64,000 bases of DNA from Ruegeria pomeroyi (GCF_021405525.1 NZ_JAGQAG010000001.1:1178001-1242000); one strand, 5' to 3'; counted from the first letter of the stretch, positions 26,085 to 35,765 are shown. Translations and numbers: made by a program. The notes: generated by a model from the sequence alone, not told the origin.

Positions 26085-27025
26085 GTGGCGAGGGACAGCC
26101 GGTAGATTATGACCGGCTGCTCGATGCCGAAACGTGGGCCTTTGTCCGGCGCACGGCTGAGAGCTACCCCGAGGATGCGGTCTCGCTGAGTATCGAGGGT
26201 CAGCGTCAGGTCTATGACGCCATGTGCCGCGCCTTTCATGCGGGTCGTCCCGAGGGCGTGCAGGCCGAGGATCGTGATGCCAACGGCGTTCCGGTGCGGC
26301 TCTACTGGGCGGGACAGCCCACGCGCACCGTGGTCTATGCTCATGGTGGTGGCTTTGTGCTGGGCGGGCTCGACAGTCACGACGATGTCTGCGCCGAGAT
26401 TTGCGCCCGCACCGGCTATCGCGTCGTGGCGGTCGATTACCGGCGTTGCCCGGAGCACCGCCATCCGGCGCAGCTGGATGATTGTCTGGTGGCTGTGGGA
26501 TGGGCCGAGACCGAGTTCGGCGATCCCATCGTGCTGGCGGGCGACAGCGCCGGTGGCAATCTGATGGCTGCCGTGACGCATCGCCTGCGTGGGGAGCGCC
26601 GCGAGATTTGGGGGCAGGTGCTGATCTATCCGCTGCTGTCGGCCCGGCCCGAGGCGCCCTCGTACCGCGAACATGCCGAGGCGCCGATGCTGAGCACGGC
26701 GGATGTGGCCTTTTACCAGTCGGTGCGTTTCGATGGGTCCGTGCCCGCGGGCGATTCCACCTGGGCGCCTCTGTCGGACAGCGATTTCGCAGGCCTGCCG
26801 CCCACTGTGGCGGTGACCGCCGGTTGCGACCCGCTGCGCGATGACGGGCGCGACTATTGCGCCGCCATCACCGCTGCCGGTGGCCGCGCCGCCTGGATCA
26901 ACGAAGAGGGGCTGGTGCATGGCTATCTGCGGGCGCGCTCCAGTGTCACCCGCGCCGCCGACAGTTTCGAGCGGATCACCCTGGCGATCGAGGCACTGGG
27001 GCAGGGGCTTTGGCCCTACGATTGA
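26081..27025 (+). CDS. Alpha/beta hydrolase, hormone-sensitive-lipase family
   Basis: A 314-residue esterase of the HSL group: oxyanion motif YAHGGGFVLGG near 85-95, nucleophile serine in AGDSAGGN near 153-160, then an acid in TAGCDPLRDDG and the histidine in EGLVHGYLRA. The GTG at 26081 overlaps the TGA of the acyl-CoA synthetase as GTGA, the usual coupling arrangement; an ATG three codons earlier (26072) is the alternative. The pairing with an acyl-CoA synthetase suggests release and activation of an acyl group from an ester, which is inference. Confidence 0.85.
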   Translation: MSGEGQPVDYDRLLDAETWAFVRRTAESYPEDAVSLSIEGQRQVYDAMCRAFHAGRPEGVQAEDRDANGVPVRLYWAGQPTRTVVYAHGGGFVLGGLDSHDDVCAEICARTGYRVVAVDYRRCPEHRHPAQLDDCLVAVGWAETEFGDPIVLAGDSAGGNLMAAVTHRLRGERREIWGQVLIYPLLSARPEAPSYREHAEAPMLSTADVAFYQSVRFDGSVPAGDSTWAPLSDSDFAGLPPTVAVTAGCDPLRDDGRDYCAAITAAGGRAAWINEEGLVHGYLRARSSVTRAADSFERITLAIEALGQGLWPYD

Positions 27026-27038
27026 GGGGGGTGCGGGC

Positions 27039-27599
27039 TCAACCCGCGAAATCCCGGCACTGCTCGGGGATCGACAGGTCGAACCAGCCACCGCTCTTGA
27101 TTTGCCAATCGGCGCTATGAGTGGTGACATAGGTCCAGCCGCCAACCGGGATATGGGCGTAACCGACATAGTCTCCCGGCAGGACCTGCCCGATCTGGGC
27201 GGTGCCATGGCCCGGCCCGGCGCGCAACGCGATCACCGGCCCCAGCCAGCCCAGACAGGCGCTTTCGAACTCGTCCCGCACCGGCAGAACCCAGAGCTGC
27301 TGCCGCCAAAACACGTCATCCAGATCTAGCCATGGCTGCCCGGTGTTCACGCGGCAGCCATGGCTTTGCTCCAGCGCGCGGATCTGCGTGACCAGTCGCT
27401 GCTCGGCGGCGCCCAGGCTAACGGATTTTCCGGTGCAACCGCGATTGTCGAACACCGCTTGACCCAGCGTCGAGCCGAAACAATACCCGGCCCGGTCCAT
27501 GATCAGGTTGCGAGTGAACCACAGGTCGTGACAGCCGTCATCGGCCAGGGCGGGCAGCGGCAAGAGCAGGGCAAAGAGCAGGGACAGCAGGCGGCGCAT
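27039..27599 (-). CDS. Secreted DUF4453 / YARHG-type protein
   Basis: A 186-residue exported protein with a signal peptide (MRRLLSLLFALLLPLPALA). CHDLWFTRNLIMDRAGYCFG is a YARHG-like module with flanking cysteines. The C-terminal half is SH3-like (GPGHGTAQIGQVLPGDYVGY). Eight cysteines and the signal peptide point to a disulphide-bonded periplasmic protein. It matches DUF4453, which is common in Rhodobacteraceae and of unknown function. It is convergent with the esterase gene. Confidence 0.75.
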   Translation of the reverse strand: MRRLLSLLFALLLPLPALADDGCHDLWFTRNLIMDRAGYCFGSTLGQAVFDNRGCTGKSVSLGAAEQRLVTQIRALEQSHGCRVNTGQPWLDLDDVFWRQQLWVLPVRDEFESACLGWLGPVIALRAGPGHGTAQIGQVLPGDYVGYAHIPVGGWTYVTTHSADWQIKSGGWFDLSIPEQCRDFAG

Positions 27600-27657
27600 C
27601 GTAAATTCTCCGGTGACTATGCGGTTGATCGAAACACCGCCAGCCTGACACGCCCGG

Positions 27658-28494
27658 CTATTTCAGGAAAGACCCTGCCTTCATCGTCTCGGCAATCGGC
27701 GCGCCCAGACGGCTGAGGATCGTGGGCGCCAGTTGCAGCTGATCGATCACGGTATCGGCGTCGGGCCCTTCGGCATCGCCAAAGTAATAAAGCGCGGTTT
27801 CCTGCTGCAACGGGTGGCGCCCGCCGTGATGGCCACGCTCGTCCTGGCCATGATCGGCGGTGACGATCACGTCATAGCCCAGCTGCCGCCAGCGCGGGAT
27901 GAAGGGGGCCAGCATCTCGTCCATCACGAAACAGGCGTGATCCATCTCGGTGCAGTCGTGGTGAAACCGGTGTCCCATGCTGTCCAGCGTGCAGGTGTGC
28001 AGGACGCCATAGGTCAGCCCGAAACGCAGGCACAGATTGGTGAGGGTCGCGAACAGGTCCACATCCGAGGGCGTCATCTGGTTGTCATGACCGTAACCGG
28101 TCATCGTATGGAACCGGCCATGGTTGATCGTGGCGCTGTCGGGCTCGTCATATTCGATGTCGCGCACATAATCGAACGGGTGGCGGTTGAAGAATTGCGA
28201 CCAGAAACTGTGGGTGACCGCGCCGGTCACACCGCCGCCCGCGCGGACCTGGCTGAAGATATCCTTGTGTTCCAGCCGGAACACGTTGCCGTTGCCGGTG
28301 CAGCCGTGTTCCTGCGGGCTGACCCCGGTATGGATAGAGGCATAGCAACTGGCCGAGATCGAGGGCAGCACGGCGCGCAGCTTCCACATCCGTGCCTCGC
28401 CACTGTCCACCCAGCCTTCGAGATTGCCGAACAAACGCCGGAAGTTCCGAAAAGGGACACCATCGAGGATGATGAGAAGAAGCTTGCGGTCCAT
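27658..28494 (-). CDS. Alkaline-phosphatase-superfamily hydrolase (nucleotide pyrophosphatase/phosphodiesterase type)
   Basis: A 278-residue protein of the type I phosphodiesterase / nucleotide pyrophosphatase family. First metal aspartate is in LLIILDGVPF (D11), the nucleophile region is LPSISASCYASIHTG (about 43-57), and the metal ligands are in CTLDSMGHRFHHD (about 168-180), TADHGQDERGHHGG (about 215-228) and HPLQQE. No signal peptide, so probably cytoplasmic. It lies downstream of the ABC importer genes on the same strand, separated by three consecutive hairpins; it may process the imported compound. Confidence 0.8.
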   Translation of the reverse strand: MDRKLLLIILDGVPFRNFRRLFGNLEGWVDSGEARMWKLRAVLPSISASCYASIHTGVSPQEHGCTGNGNVFRLEHKDIFSQVRAGGGVTGAVTHSFWSQFFNRHPFDYVRDIEYDEPDSATINHGRFHTMTGYGHDNQMTPSDVDLFATLTNLCLRFGLTYGVLHTCTLDSMGHRFHHDCTEMDHACFVMDEMLAPFIPRWRQLGYDVIVTADHGQDERGHHGGRHPLQQETALYYFGDAEGPDADTVIDQLQLAPTILSRLGAPIAETMKAGSFLK

Positions 28495-28515
28495 GTGATA
28501 ACTCCGGTTTGGGAC

Positions 28516-28586
28516 GCATTTTCTGGCACAGAAAATGCCTCAGATTTTTTGAAAAATCTGAGGCCAGACCCTGATACAGGGTCTGG
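28516..28586 (-). terminator. Three consecutive hairpins between ABC ATPase and phosphodiesterase genes
   Basis: Arms are GCATTTTCTG/CAGAAAATGC (28516-28538), CCTCAGATTTTT/AAAAATCTGAGG (28538-28563) and CCAGACCCTG/CAGGGTCTGG (28564-28586), each exact with a loop of 2-3 bases and stacked end to end. They may terminate or attenuate the ABC transcript before the phosphodiesterase gene. The middle one resembles the AT-rich palindromes elsewhere in the window. Confidence 0.65.
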
Positions 28587-28589
28587 ATT

Positions 28590-30227
28590 TCAGTTTCCGG
28601 CGCTTTCCATCTTGCGATGGGCGACCACTTCTTCCAGCCAGCCGAGGCGCATCTCGGGCACCGAACTGAGCAAGAGGTCGGTATAGTCGTCGAACGGCGG
28701 GCTCAGCACCTGGCTCTTGGGTCCGTAGCGGACCACCCGACCCTGATACATCACCGCGATGGAATCCGAGATCGCCCGCACCGTTGCCAGATCGTGGGTG
28801 ATGAACAGATAGGCCACGTCCTCGATCTTTTGCAGATCGAGCAACAGCTTCAGGATGCCGTCGGCCACCAGCGGGTCAAGCGCGCTGGTCACCTCGTCAC
28901 AGATGATCATCCTGGGCTTGGCCGCCAGCGAGCGGGCGATGCACACGCGCTGTTTCTGACCACCCGACAGCTCGGCCGGATAGCGGTCGATGAACTTCTC
29001 GCCCATCTCGATCTCGTCCAGCAGTTCGATGATGCGCTTGCGCTTTTCGGCGCCGCGCAGACCGAAATAGAACTCCAGCGGCCGTCCGATGATAGTGCCC
29101 ACGGTCTGGCGCGGGTTCATCGCCGTGTCTGCCATCTGGTAGATCATCTGCAACTCGCGCAGATCCTCGCGCGAACGCCCGGCCAGATCGCGGCTCAGCT
29201 TGCGCCCGGCAAAGGTGATCTCGCCCTCGCGCGGGGGCAACAGGCCGGTGATCACGCGTGCCAGCGTCGACTTGCCCGAGCCGCTTTCCCCCACCACGGC
29301 CAGGGTCTGGCCCGGATGCAGGTCGACGGTGACGTCATGCAGCACGTCAAAGGCAAGCCCCTTGTAGCGGGCCGAGATGCCCTTGACCGACAGCACCGGC
29401 TCGGGCGTCGGTTTCTTCTCCTCATGCTCGATCGAGCGGACCGACACCAGCGCCTGCGTATACTCTTGCTGCGGGCGGTTGATGATCTGATCGGTCTCGC
29501 CATATTCGACCATGTCGCCCATTCGCAGCACCATGATGTCGTCGCTCACCTGCGCCACCACCGCCAGATCGTGGGTGATGTAGAGCGCGGCGACGCCGGT
29601 ATCCTGGATCGCCTCCTTGATCGCCATCAGCACGTCGATCTGGGTGGTGACGTCCAGCGCCGTGGTGGGTTCGTCGAACACCACCAGATCGGGCTCGGGG
29701 CACAGCGCCAGCGCGGTCATGCAGCGCTGCAACTGCCCGCCCGAGACCTGGTGCGGATAGCGCTCGCCGATATTGTCGGGATCGGGCAGGCCCAGTTTGG
29801 CGAACAGGGCGCGCGCCCGCGCCTCTGCCTCTTTCTTGGTGAACTTGTTCTGTTCCACCGCCGCCTCGATCACCTGTTCCATGATCTTCTTGGCCGGGTT
29901 GAACGAGGCCGCCGCCGACTGGCTGACATAGGTGACCTCGCCGCCGCGCAGGCCGCGCACATCCTTCATCGAAGTCTTGAGAATGTCGCGCCCGTTGACC
30001 CAGACCTCGCCGCCGGTGATCTTCACACCGCCGCGGCCATAGGCCATCGAGGCCAGACCGATGGTGGATTTACCAGCCCCGGATTCACCGATCAGCCCCA
30101 GAACCTTGCCGCGCTCGAGGTCGAAATCGACCCCGTGCACGATCTCGATGTCATGCGGCTTTTCGCCCGGCGGATAGACGGTGGCGCCGATCTTGAGGCC
30201 ACGGACCTTGAGAAGCGGTTCGCTCAT
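28590..30227 (-). CDS. Peptide-type ABC importer, double ATPase (DppD-DppF fusion)
   Basis: A 545-residue protein with two complete ATPase modules. Walker A sequences GESGAGKST and GESGSGKST, signatures VSGGQLQR and LSGGQKQR, and Walker B regions LVVFDEPTTALD and MIICDEVTSALD are all intact, so both sites should be active. It powers the adjacent permeases of the dipeptide/oligopeptide/nickel family. AAGGAGG precedes the ATG, and the start overlaps the upstream permease stop as ATGA. Confidence 0.9.
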   Translation of the reverse strand: MSEPLLKVRGLKIGATVYPPGEKPHDIEIVHGVDFDLERGKVLGLIGESGAGKSTIGLASMAYGRGGVKITGGEVWVNGRDILKTSMKDVRGLRGGEVTYVSQSAAASFNPAKKIMEQVIEAAVEQNKFTKKEAEARARALFAKLGLPDPDNIGERYPHQVSGGQLQRCMTALALCPEPDLVVFDEPTTALDVTTQIDVLMAIKEAIQDTGVAALYITHDLAVVAQVSDDIMVLRMGDMVEYGETDQIINRPQQEYTQALVSVRSIEHEEKKPTPEPVLSVKGISARYKGLAFDVLHDVTVDLHPGQTLAVVGESGSGKSTLARVITGLLPPREGEITFAGRKLSRDLAGRSREDLRELQMIYQMADTAMNPRQTVGTIIGRPLEFYFGLRGAEKRKRIIELLDEIEMGEKFIDRYPAELSGGQKQRVCIARSLAAKPRMIICDEVTSALDPLVADGILKLLLDLQKIEDVAYLFITHDLATVRAISDSIAVMYQGRVVRYGPKSQVLSPPFDDYTDLLLSSVPEMRLGWLEEVVAHRKMESAGN

Positions 30228-31039
30228 CCCCGGCCTCCTTTCAGCGATGTGGTGCGGTTCAGCACCCAGTCGGCCACCAGGTTGACCGAGATGGCCAGGG
30301 TAGCGATGGCCACGGCCGGGTAAAGCGCCGCGCCGATGCCATAGACGATGCCATCCTTGTTTTCCTTCACGATGCCGCCCCAATCGGCCAGTGGCGGTTG
30401 CACGCCCAGACCCAGGAACGACAGGGTCGAGATGAAGAGCACCATGAAGATGAAGCGCAGGCCAAGCTCGGCCACCAGCGGTGACAGGGCGTTGGGCAGG
30501 ATCTCGCGAAAGATGACCCAGACACGGCCCTCGCCGCGCAGCTTGGCGGCCTCGACATAGTCCATCACGTTGATATCGACCGCCACGGCGCGGGCCAGGC
30601 GATAGACACGTGTGGCGTCGAGAAAGCCCATAACCAGGATCAGCACCGGAATGGTCACCGGCACCATGGCCAGCACCACCAGCGCGGTGATCAGCGAGGG
30701 GATCGACATGATCAGGTCCACCGTGCGCGACATCACCTGATCGGCCCAGCCGCCCAGAACGGCGGCCAGAAAGCCCAGGATCGACCCGGTGGTGAAGCTG
30801 AGGATGGTGGCCATGGTGGCGACAAAGATGGTGGTGCGCCCGCCATAGATCATCCGGCTCAGCAGGTCGCGCCCGATATTGTCGGTGCCCAGCAGGTATT
30901 CGCTGCTCGACGGCTCCCACACATCACCAACGACTTCGGCCATGCCATAGGGGGCCAGCAGCGGCGCAAAGATGGCCGCGATGAAATACATTGCCGTCAG
31001 GACCAGGCCGATGGCAGCGGAAATTGGAATGTTCTTCAT
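30224..31039 (-). CDS. Peptide-type ABC importer permease (DppC-like)
   Basis: A 271-residue inner-membrane permease with about six helices. The amphipathic EAA loop that contacts the ATPase is EAAKLRGEGRVWVIFREILP (about 162-181), and the N-terminal region with GTDNIGRDLLSRMIYGGRTT is diagnostic for DppC/OppC proteins. It overlaps the DppB-like gene by four bases and the ATPase gene by four, a tight operon. Confidence 0.9.
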   Translation of the reverse strand: MKNIPISAAIGLVLTAMYFIAAIFAPLLAPYGMAEVVGDVWEPSSSEYLLGTDNIGRDLLSRMIYGGRTTIFVATMATILSFTTGSILGFLAAVLGGWADQVMSRTVDLIMSIPSLITALVVLAMVPVTIPVLILVMGFLDATRVYRLARAVAVDINVMDYVEAAKLRGEGRVWVIFREILPNALSPLVAELGLRFIFMVLFISTLSFLGLGVQPPLADWGGIVKENKDGIVYGIGAALYPAVAIATLAISVNLVADWVLNRTTSLKGGRG

Positions 31040-31992
31040 TTCGGATGCCTCAGTCTGGGGTTGGCCAGAATGGCAACGATATCAGCGACCATGTTCAGCC
31101 CGATATAGATCGCGGCAAAGATGACCCCGCAGGCCAGCACCACCGGCACGTCACGCTTGGTCACGTGATCGACCAGATACTGCCCCATGCCGGGATAGAC
31201 GAACACCACCTCGACCACCACGACGCCCACCACCAGATAGGCAAGGTTGAGCATCACCACGTTGACGATCGGTGCGATCGCGTTGGGAAAGGCGTGGCGA
31301 TAGATGATCTTGAAGTTGGTCAGCCCCTTCAGCTCGGCAGTCTCGATATAGGCCGATTGCATCACGTTCAGGATCGCGGCGCGGGTCATCCGCATCATAT
31401 GCGCCAGCACCACCATGGTCAGCACGATCACCGGCAGGGCGATGGCGTTCAGCTTCTGCCCCAGGCTCATGCTGTCATTGATCATCGCCAGCGGCGAGAA
31501 CATGCCCAGCTTCACCGCGATGAAATAGACCAGAACGTAACCGATCAGGAATTCGGGGATGGAAATGGTGGTCAGCGTCACCGCCGAAATCACCTTGTCG
31601 GGCCAGCGGTTGCGATAGCGCACGGCCAGCAGACCCAGGAAAATCGCCAGCGGCACCGACACGATGGCGGCCCAGAAGGCGAGGAAAAGCGTGTTGCCCA
31701 GACGGCTGCCGACCGATTCGGCAATGTCGAGCTTGTTGGTCAGCGACTTGCCCAGATCGCCTTGCAGAATGCCGCCCAGCCATTCGAAGTAGCGCGTCAG
31801 CGCAGGACGGTCGAGGCCCATTTCCTCGCGCAGGTTCGCCAGGGACTCGGGGGTTGCGGACTGTCCCAGGACGGCTTGCGCGGCGTCTCCGGGAAGGGCT
31901 TCGGTCAGGCCGAAAATCAGGGCCGAAGCGCCAAAGAGGAGCATGAGTCCCAGCGCAAGGCGCTGGGACACAAGTTTCACGACGGGGTGCAT
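31036..31992 (-). CDS. Peptide-type ABC importer permease (DppB-like)
   Basis: A 318-residue permease with about six helices. The N-terminal LVSQRLALGLMLLFGASALI and the conserved PGD box (EALPGDAAQAVLG) are family hallmarks, and the EAA loop is ETAELKGLTNFKIIYRHAFP. It partners the DppC-like protein to form the membrane channel. It follows the binding-protein gene by about 20 bases. Confidence 0.9.
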   Translation of the reverse strand: MHPVVKLVSQRLALGLMLLFGASALIFGLTEALPGDAAQAVLGQSATPESLANLREEMGLDRPALTRYFEWLGGILQGDLGKSLTNKLDIAESVGSRLGNTLFLAFWAAIVSVPLAIFLGLLAVRYRNRWPDKVISAVTLTTISIPEFLIGYVLVYFIAVKLGMFSPLAMINDSMSLGQKLNAIALPVIVLTMVVLAHMMRMTRAAILNVMQSAYIETAELKGLTNFKIIYRHAFPNAIAPIVNVVMLNLAYLVVGVVVVEVVFVYPGMGQYLVDHVTKRDVPVVLACGVIFAAIYIGLNMVADIVAILANPRLRHPK

Positions 31993-32011
31993 GTTTGCGT
32001 GTCCCGGTGGC

Positions 32012-33595
32012 TCACGAGAACCACAGTTTGCGGGTCACCTGACCGTTCATCAGCTCGCCGTTCGGGTCGGTTTCCCAGCCCGACAGGGTGTTGCTGACCG
32101 CGTCGACGAAATCGTTGAACATCGGGCAGATCAGGCCGCCCTCATCCCGCAGCAGCATGCCCATCTTCGAGTAGATTTCCTTGCGCTTGGCCGGATCCAG
32201 CTCGGAGCGGGCGGCCATCAGCATGGCGTCGAAATCGGCGTTCTTGAACTTGGTGTCGTTCCAGTCGGCGGTCGACAGATAGGCGGTCGCATACATCTGG
32301 TCCTGCACCGGACGGCCACCCCAATACGAGGCGCAGAAGGGCTGCACGTTCCAGACTTCGGACCAGTAGCCGTCATTGGGCTCGCGCTTGATTTCCAGCG
32401 GGATGCCGGCCTGGGCCGCCGTCTGCTGGAACAGCGCCGCCGCGTCCACGGCACCCGGGAAGGCGCCATCGGCGGTACGCAGGATGATGGGCGAGCCATC
32501 GTGACCCGACTTCTTGTAGTGCTCGGCCGCTTTTTCCAGGTCAAACTCGCGCTGCGGGATCGAGCTGTCGAACAGCGGATAGGCCGCGTTGATCGGCATG
32601 TCGTTGCCGACCGAACCATAACCGCGCAGGATTTTCTCGACCATCTCCTCGCGGTTGATAGCGTATTTCAGTGCCAGGCGCAGGTCCTTGTTGTCGAACG
32701 GCGCCTTGTCCACATGCATGATGAACACATAGTGTCCCCGGCCCGGGGTCGATTGCACGGTCAGGTTGGGCGCGCGGCTCAAGAGACCCGCGACTTTGGG
32801 TTCGACGCGGTTGATCATGTGCACCTGGCCCGACTGCAACGCAGCGGTCCGGGCGGTGGCATCGTTGATCACCAGGATCTCGACACCGTCGAAATGCGCA
32901 TCATCGCCCCAGTAATTGGCGAATTTCTTGTAGGCATGGCGCACGCCGGGCTCGTTGACCTCGACCTGATAGGGGCCGGTGCCGATGCCCGCACCCGGAT
33001 CGTCCATGCCGCCATCGGGCTGGATGATCAGGTGATAATCGGCCATCAGATAGGGCAGGTCGGCGTTGGCATCGGTCAGCGTGACCGAGAAATACTCGCC
33101 ATCGGCCTTCATCGACTCGATGCCCTTCATGATGCCAAGGGCGCCCGATTTCGAATCCTCGTTGGAATGGCGCTGCATGGTTTTCAGCACGTCTTCCGAG
33201 GTCATGGTCTTGCCGTTGTGGAATTCCACGCCCTGACGCAGCTTGAAGGTCCAGGTCTTGGCGTCGGCGCTGGCCTCGACGCTTTCGGCCAGGCGATGCT
33301 CGATCGAGCCGTCTGCGGCCACTTCGACCAGCGTGTCGCCGAATTGGCGGCCGTTGTGATAGGGCACCTGGCTGGCATAGGTGGCGGGGTCGAGCGAGTT
33401 GGTCGATTCACCGCCGACCGAACCGATCTTGACCACGCCGCCCTTTTTCGGGTCGGCGGCCTGTGCCGCCTGCGCAAAGATCGAGCTGGCCACGGCGGCC
33501 GACACGCCCAATGCGGCGGCCTTGCCCATGAATTCGCGGCGGGTCATCTTGCCGGCGGTGACCCGGCCGGCCATGTGTTCGAGTTGTTCGTTCAT
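32012..33595 (-). CDS. ABC importer substrate-binding protein, family 5 (Tat-exported)
   Basis: A 527-residue periplasmic binding protein of the peptide/nickel/opine family. A twin-arginine signal is visible, TRREFMGKAAALG from residue 18, with cleavage after AQAAQA near 46. The mature part shows typical SBP_bac_5 features (DGKTWTF-like AKTWTFKLRQGVEFHNGKTM, and RLALKYAINREEM). AGGGGAG precedes the ATG at 33595. It is the specificity component of the importer encoded downstream; the neighbouring CocE-type hydrolase suggests an acyl-amino or ester compound as cargo. Confidence 0.9.
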   Translation of the reverse strand: MNEQLEHMAGRVTAGKMTRREFMGKAAALGVSAAVASSIFAQAAQAADPKKGGVVKIGSVGGESTNSLDPATYASQVPYHNGRQFGDTLVEVAADGSIEHRLAESVEASADAKTWTFKLRQGVEFHNGKTMTSEDVLKTMQRHSNEDSKSGALGIMKGIESMKADGEYFSVTLTDANADLPYLMADYHLIIQPDGGMDDPGAGIGTGPYQVEVNEPGVRHAYKKFANYWGDDAHFDGVEILVINDATARTAALQSGQVHMINRVEPKVAGLLSRAPNLTVQSTPGRGHYVFIMHVDKAPFDNKDLRLALKYAINREEMVEKILRGYGSVGNDMPINAAYPLFDSSIPQREFDLEKAAEHYKKSGHDGSPIILRTADGAFPGAVDAAALFQQTAAQAGIPLEIKREPNDGYWSEVWNVQPFCASYWGGRPVQDQMYATAYLSTADWNDTKFKNADFDAMLMAARSELDPAKRKEIYSKMGMLLRDEGGLICPMFNDFVDAVSNTLSGWETDPNGELMNGQVTRKLWFS

Positions 33596-33720
33596 GGATT
33601 TCTCCCCTGTTGAGTGGTCGCGCGTTCTGGCTGCGCGGTTTTTGTTGACTGACGAATCAAGGTTTGCGTATTTCGCCCTTTCGGGCAAGCGGGAATGTCG
33701 GGCGGTGGTCTCTCCTGCAC

Positions 33721-35715
33721 TCAGAGCATGTTGCGTCGGATTTTGCTGGCCTTGACGTTTTCGTATATCAATGTGTCGTTTTCATACGCCTCTATAGCGG
33801 CTTTGAGGTGGAAATGCTCGGCATCCGACCACATTTCACACCGGGTTTCGGTGCGCAAAGAAAGATCGCCACGCCCGGTTTCCGCGGTCCAGTGGCAGCT
33901 GCCCCGTGCCGAAAGCGGATCGTCGGGGTGAATCACCCAGTCCTCGCGCGCGATGGTGCCAGAGCGCGCGCCATGCTCCAGGTCCTCGACCAACCCGGCG
34001 TCGTCGATAATGCTCAGCCTAACATGGCCGGTGGCCTTGTCGATCTCGGTGCGTCGAATGTTCGACTCCTCGCGGAGGGTGCGTATCTTCCAGGGCGGAT
34101 CTGCATCTTCGGGCGGAAAGACCCATTCGTCCGTCTCGCTTGCCGGCCGCTGCGGCAGGTCGATGGCGGCCTCGTGCAGAGTCAGGCAGGTGCGCTCTGG
34201 CGAGGGCCAGATCATCGGCCAGTATGACGACGAGATTGCCACCCGGAGCCGGTGCCCGGCGGGAACGCGATATCCGATATGATCCAGGTCGAAGGCGATG
34301 TCATAGATCCGCCCCGGCGCCAATGCCTGCGGTGCCGCATGGCTGTTGCGATGGGTCAGGTTCAGCACGCCCCATGTGATCCGGGCCGAGGTGCCATCGG
34401 GCAGCACATGGTTCAGCCGCACCGCGATCTGCGCCTGCGGTTTGTCCGCGCTCAGCCGCAGCCGGAGGCGCGGGGCGCCGACGATATCCATGCGCTGGGG
34501 CAGGGGAGCGCTGTCAAACGTGACCGACAGCGCATCGTCCAGCCGCTGGTCGCCGGGCAACTCCGGCCCGGCCCAGAACGACCCGTATTCGCCGCAATCC
34601 ATGCCCGCGTGCAAGGGGGTGCTGACCTGCGCGGTCAGCGGTCCTTTGGGTCCCAGCCCGTCATCACTCAGATGCAGGGTTTCCATCGGGAAGTGGCGGG
34701 TCGAGCCCGTCTGTTCCGCGATCCAACGTCCGGGACGGAACAGGCTCTTGGTCTCGGGCGCAATGCCGTCCATCACATAGGCGCGATAATCGGGCTCATC
34801 CTCGACGCCGTTCTCTATGCCCTTCAGCCAGCGATCCCACCAGCGCAGCGCCTCTTGCAAGAACCCGATCCGGGGTCCGGGAATGGCGAAATGCGGGTAT
34901 TTGTGAATCCATGGCCCGTTGATGCCCTTGACCACCGTTTGCAGGTTGTCGACCAGATGAGGCACCGTGTTCATGTAACTGTCGCCCCAGCCGCTGATGG
35001 CCAGCGTGGGCGTTTTGAGCGCGCCGAAATCCTCGCAGATCGAGCCATGTTGCCAATACTCGTCGCGTGTCTGGTGCCGCAACCAGGTCTCGGGCAGGAA
35101 GGGTTGCGCCCGCAGACGTTCCAGCCACATCTCACGCCAGGCATCGCCCACCAGCGCCGGATCGGGCGGGCGGGACGAGAAACACCACATCGTGGCCCCC
35201 CAACCCAGATTTTCGTTGAGCAGGCACCCGCCCTTGAAATGGATATCGTCCGCATATCGGTCGACGGTGGAACAGAGCGTGATGATCGCCTTGAGGGGCG
35301 CGGGCTGCATGGCGGCAACCTGGAGCGAGTTGAACCCGCCCCAGCTGATCCCCATCATCCCAACGGCGCCGCTGCACCAGGGTTGCTTGGCCAGCCAGTG
35401 GATCACCTCGACGGCATCGTCCAGTTCCTGTTGGGTGTATTCATCCTCCATCAGCCCCTGGCTGTCGCCGTTACCGCGAATGTCAACGCGTATGCAGGCA
35501 TAGCCGCGCTTGGCCATCCACGGATGGGTCAGCGCGTCGCGGGCGCAGGTGCCATCGCGCTTGCGATAGGGCAGGTATTCCAGGATCGCGGGCACCGGAT
35601 CGTCACCCGCATCGACCGGGCGCCAGACCCGGGCCGACAGACGGGTACCGTCGGACAGGGTGATGCCCATATCGGCCAGTTCTTCGATCTCGCGCAGGGT
35701 GTTCTTTTGCGTCAT
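33721..35715 (-). CDS. CocE/NonD family hydrolase (peptidase S15 fold)
   Basis: A 664-residue serine hydrolase of the CocE/NonD group. The alpha/beta-hydrolase domain has the nucleophile in GMMGISWGGFNSLQ near 124, RVDIRGNGDSQG before it, the acid in ISGWGDSYMNT, and the histidine in KYPHFAIPG; a C-terminal jelly-roll domain follows. Relatives cleave cocaine, glutaryl-cephalosporins or X-Pro peptides. No signal peptide, so it would act on imported substrate. It lies 125 bases upstream of the ABC binding-protein gene in the same orientation, likely co-transcribed. The ATG at 35715 is chosen over an upstream TTG. Confidence 0.85.
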   Translation of the reverse strand: MTQKNTLREIEELADMGITLSDGTRLSARVWRPVDAGDDPVPAILEYLPYRKRDGTCARDALTHPWMAKRGYACIRVDIRGNGDSQGLMEDEYTQQELDDAVEVIHWLAKQPWCSGAVGMMGISWGGFNSLQVAAMQPAPLKAIITLCSTVDRYADDIHFKGGCLLNENLGWGATMWCFSSRPPDPALVGDAWREMWLERLRAQPFLPETWLRHQTRDEYWQHGSICEDFGALKTPTLAISGWGDSYMNTVPHLVDNLQTVVKGINGPWIHKYPHFAIPGPRIGFLQEALRWWDRWLKGIENGVEDEPDYRAYVMDGIAPETKSLFRPGRWIAEQTGSTRHFPMETLHLSDDGLGPKGPLTAQVSTPLHAGMDCGEYGSFWAGPELPGDQRLDDALSVTFDSAPLPQRMDIVGAPRLRLRLSADKPQAQIAVRLNHVLPDGTSARITWGVLNLTHRNSHAAPQALAPGRIYDIAFDLDHIGYRVPAGHRLRVAISSSYWPMIWPSPERTCLTLHEAAIDLPQRPASETDEWVFPPEDADPPWKIRTLREESNIRRTEIDKATGHVRLSIIDDAGLVEDLEHGARSGTIAREDWVIHPDDPLSARGSCHWTAETGRGDLSLRTETRCEMWSDAEHFHLKAAIEAYENDTLIYENVKASKIRRNML

Positions 35716-35765
35716 GCGCAACTCTCTCAGGCGGTCGCCCGAAGGCGGGGTTGGATTGCGACGTT

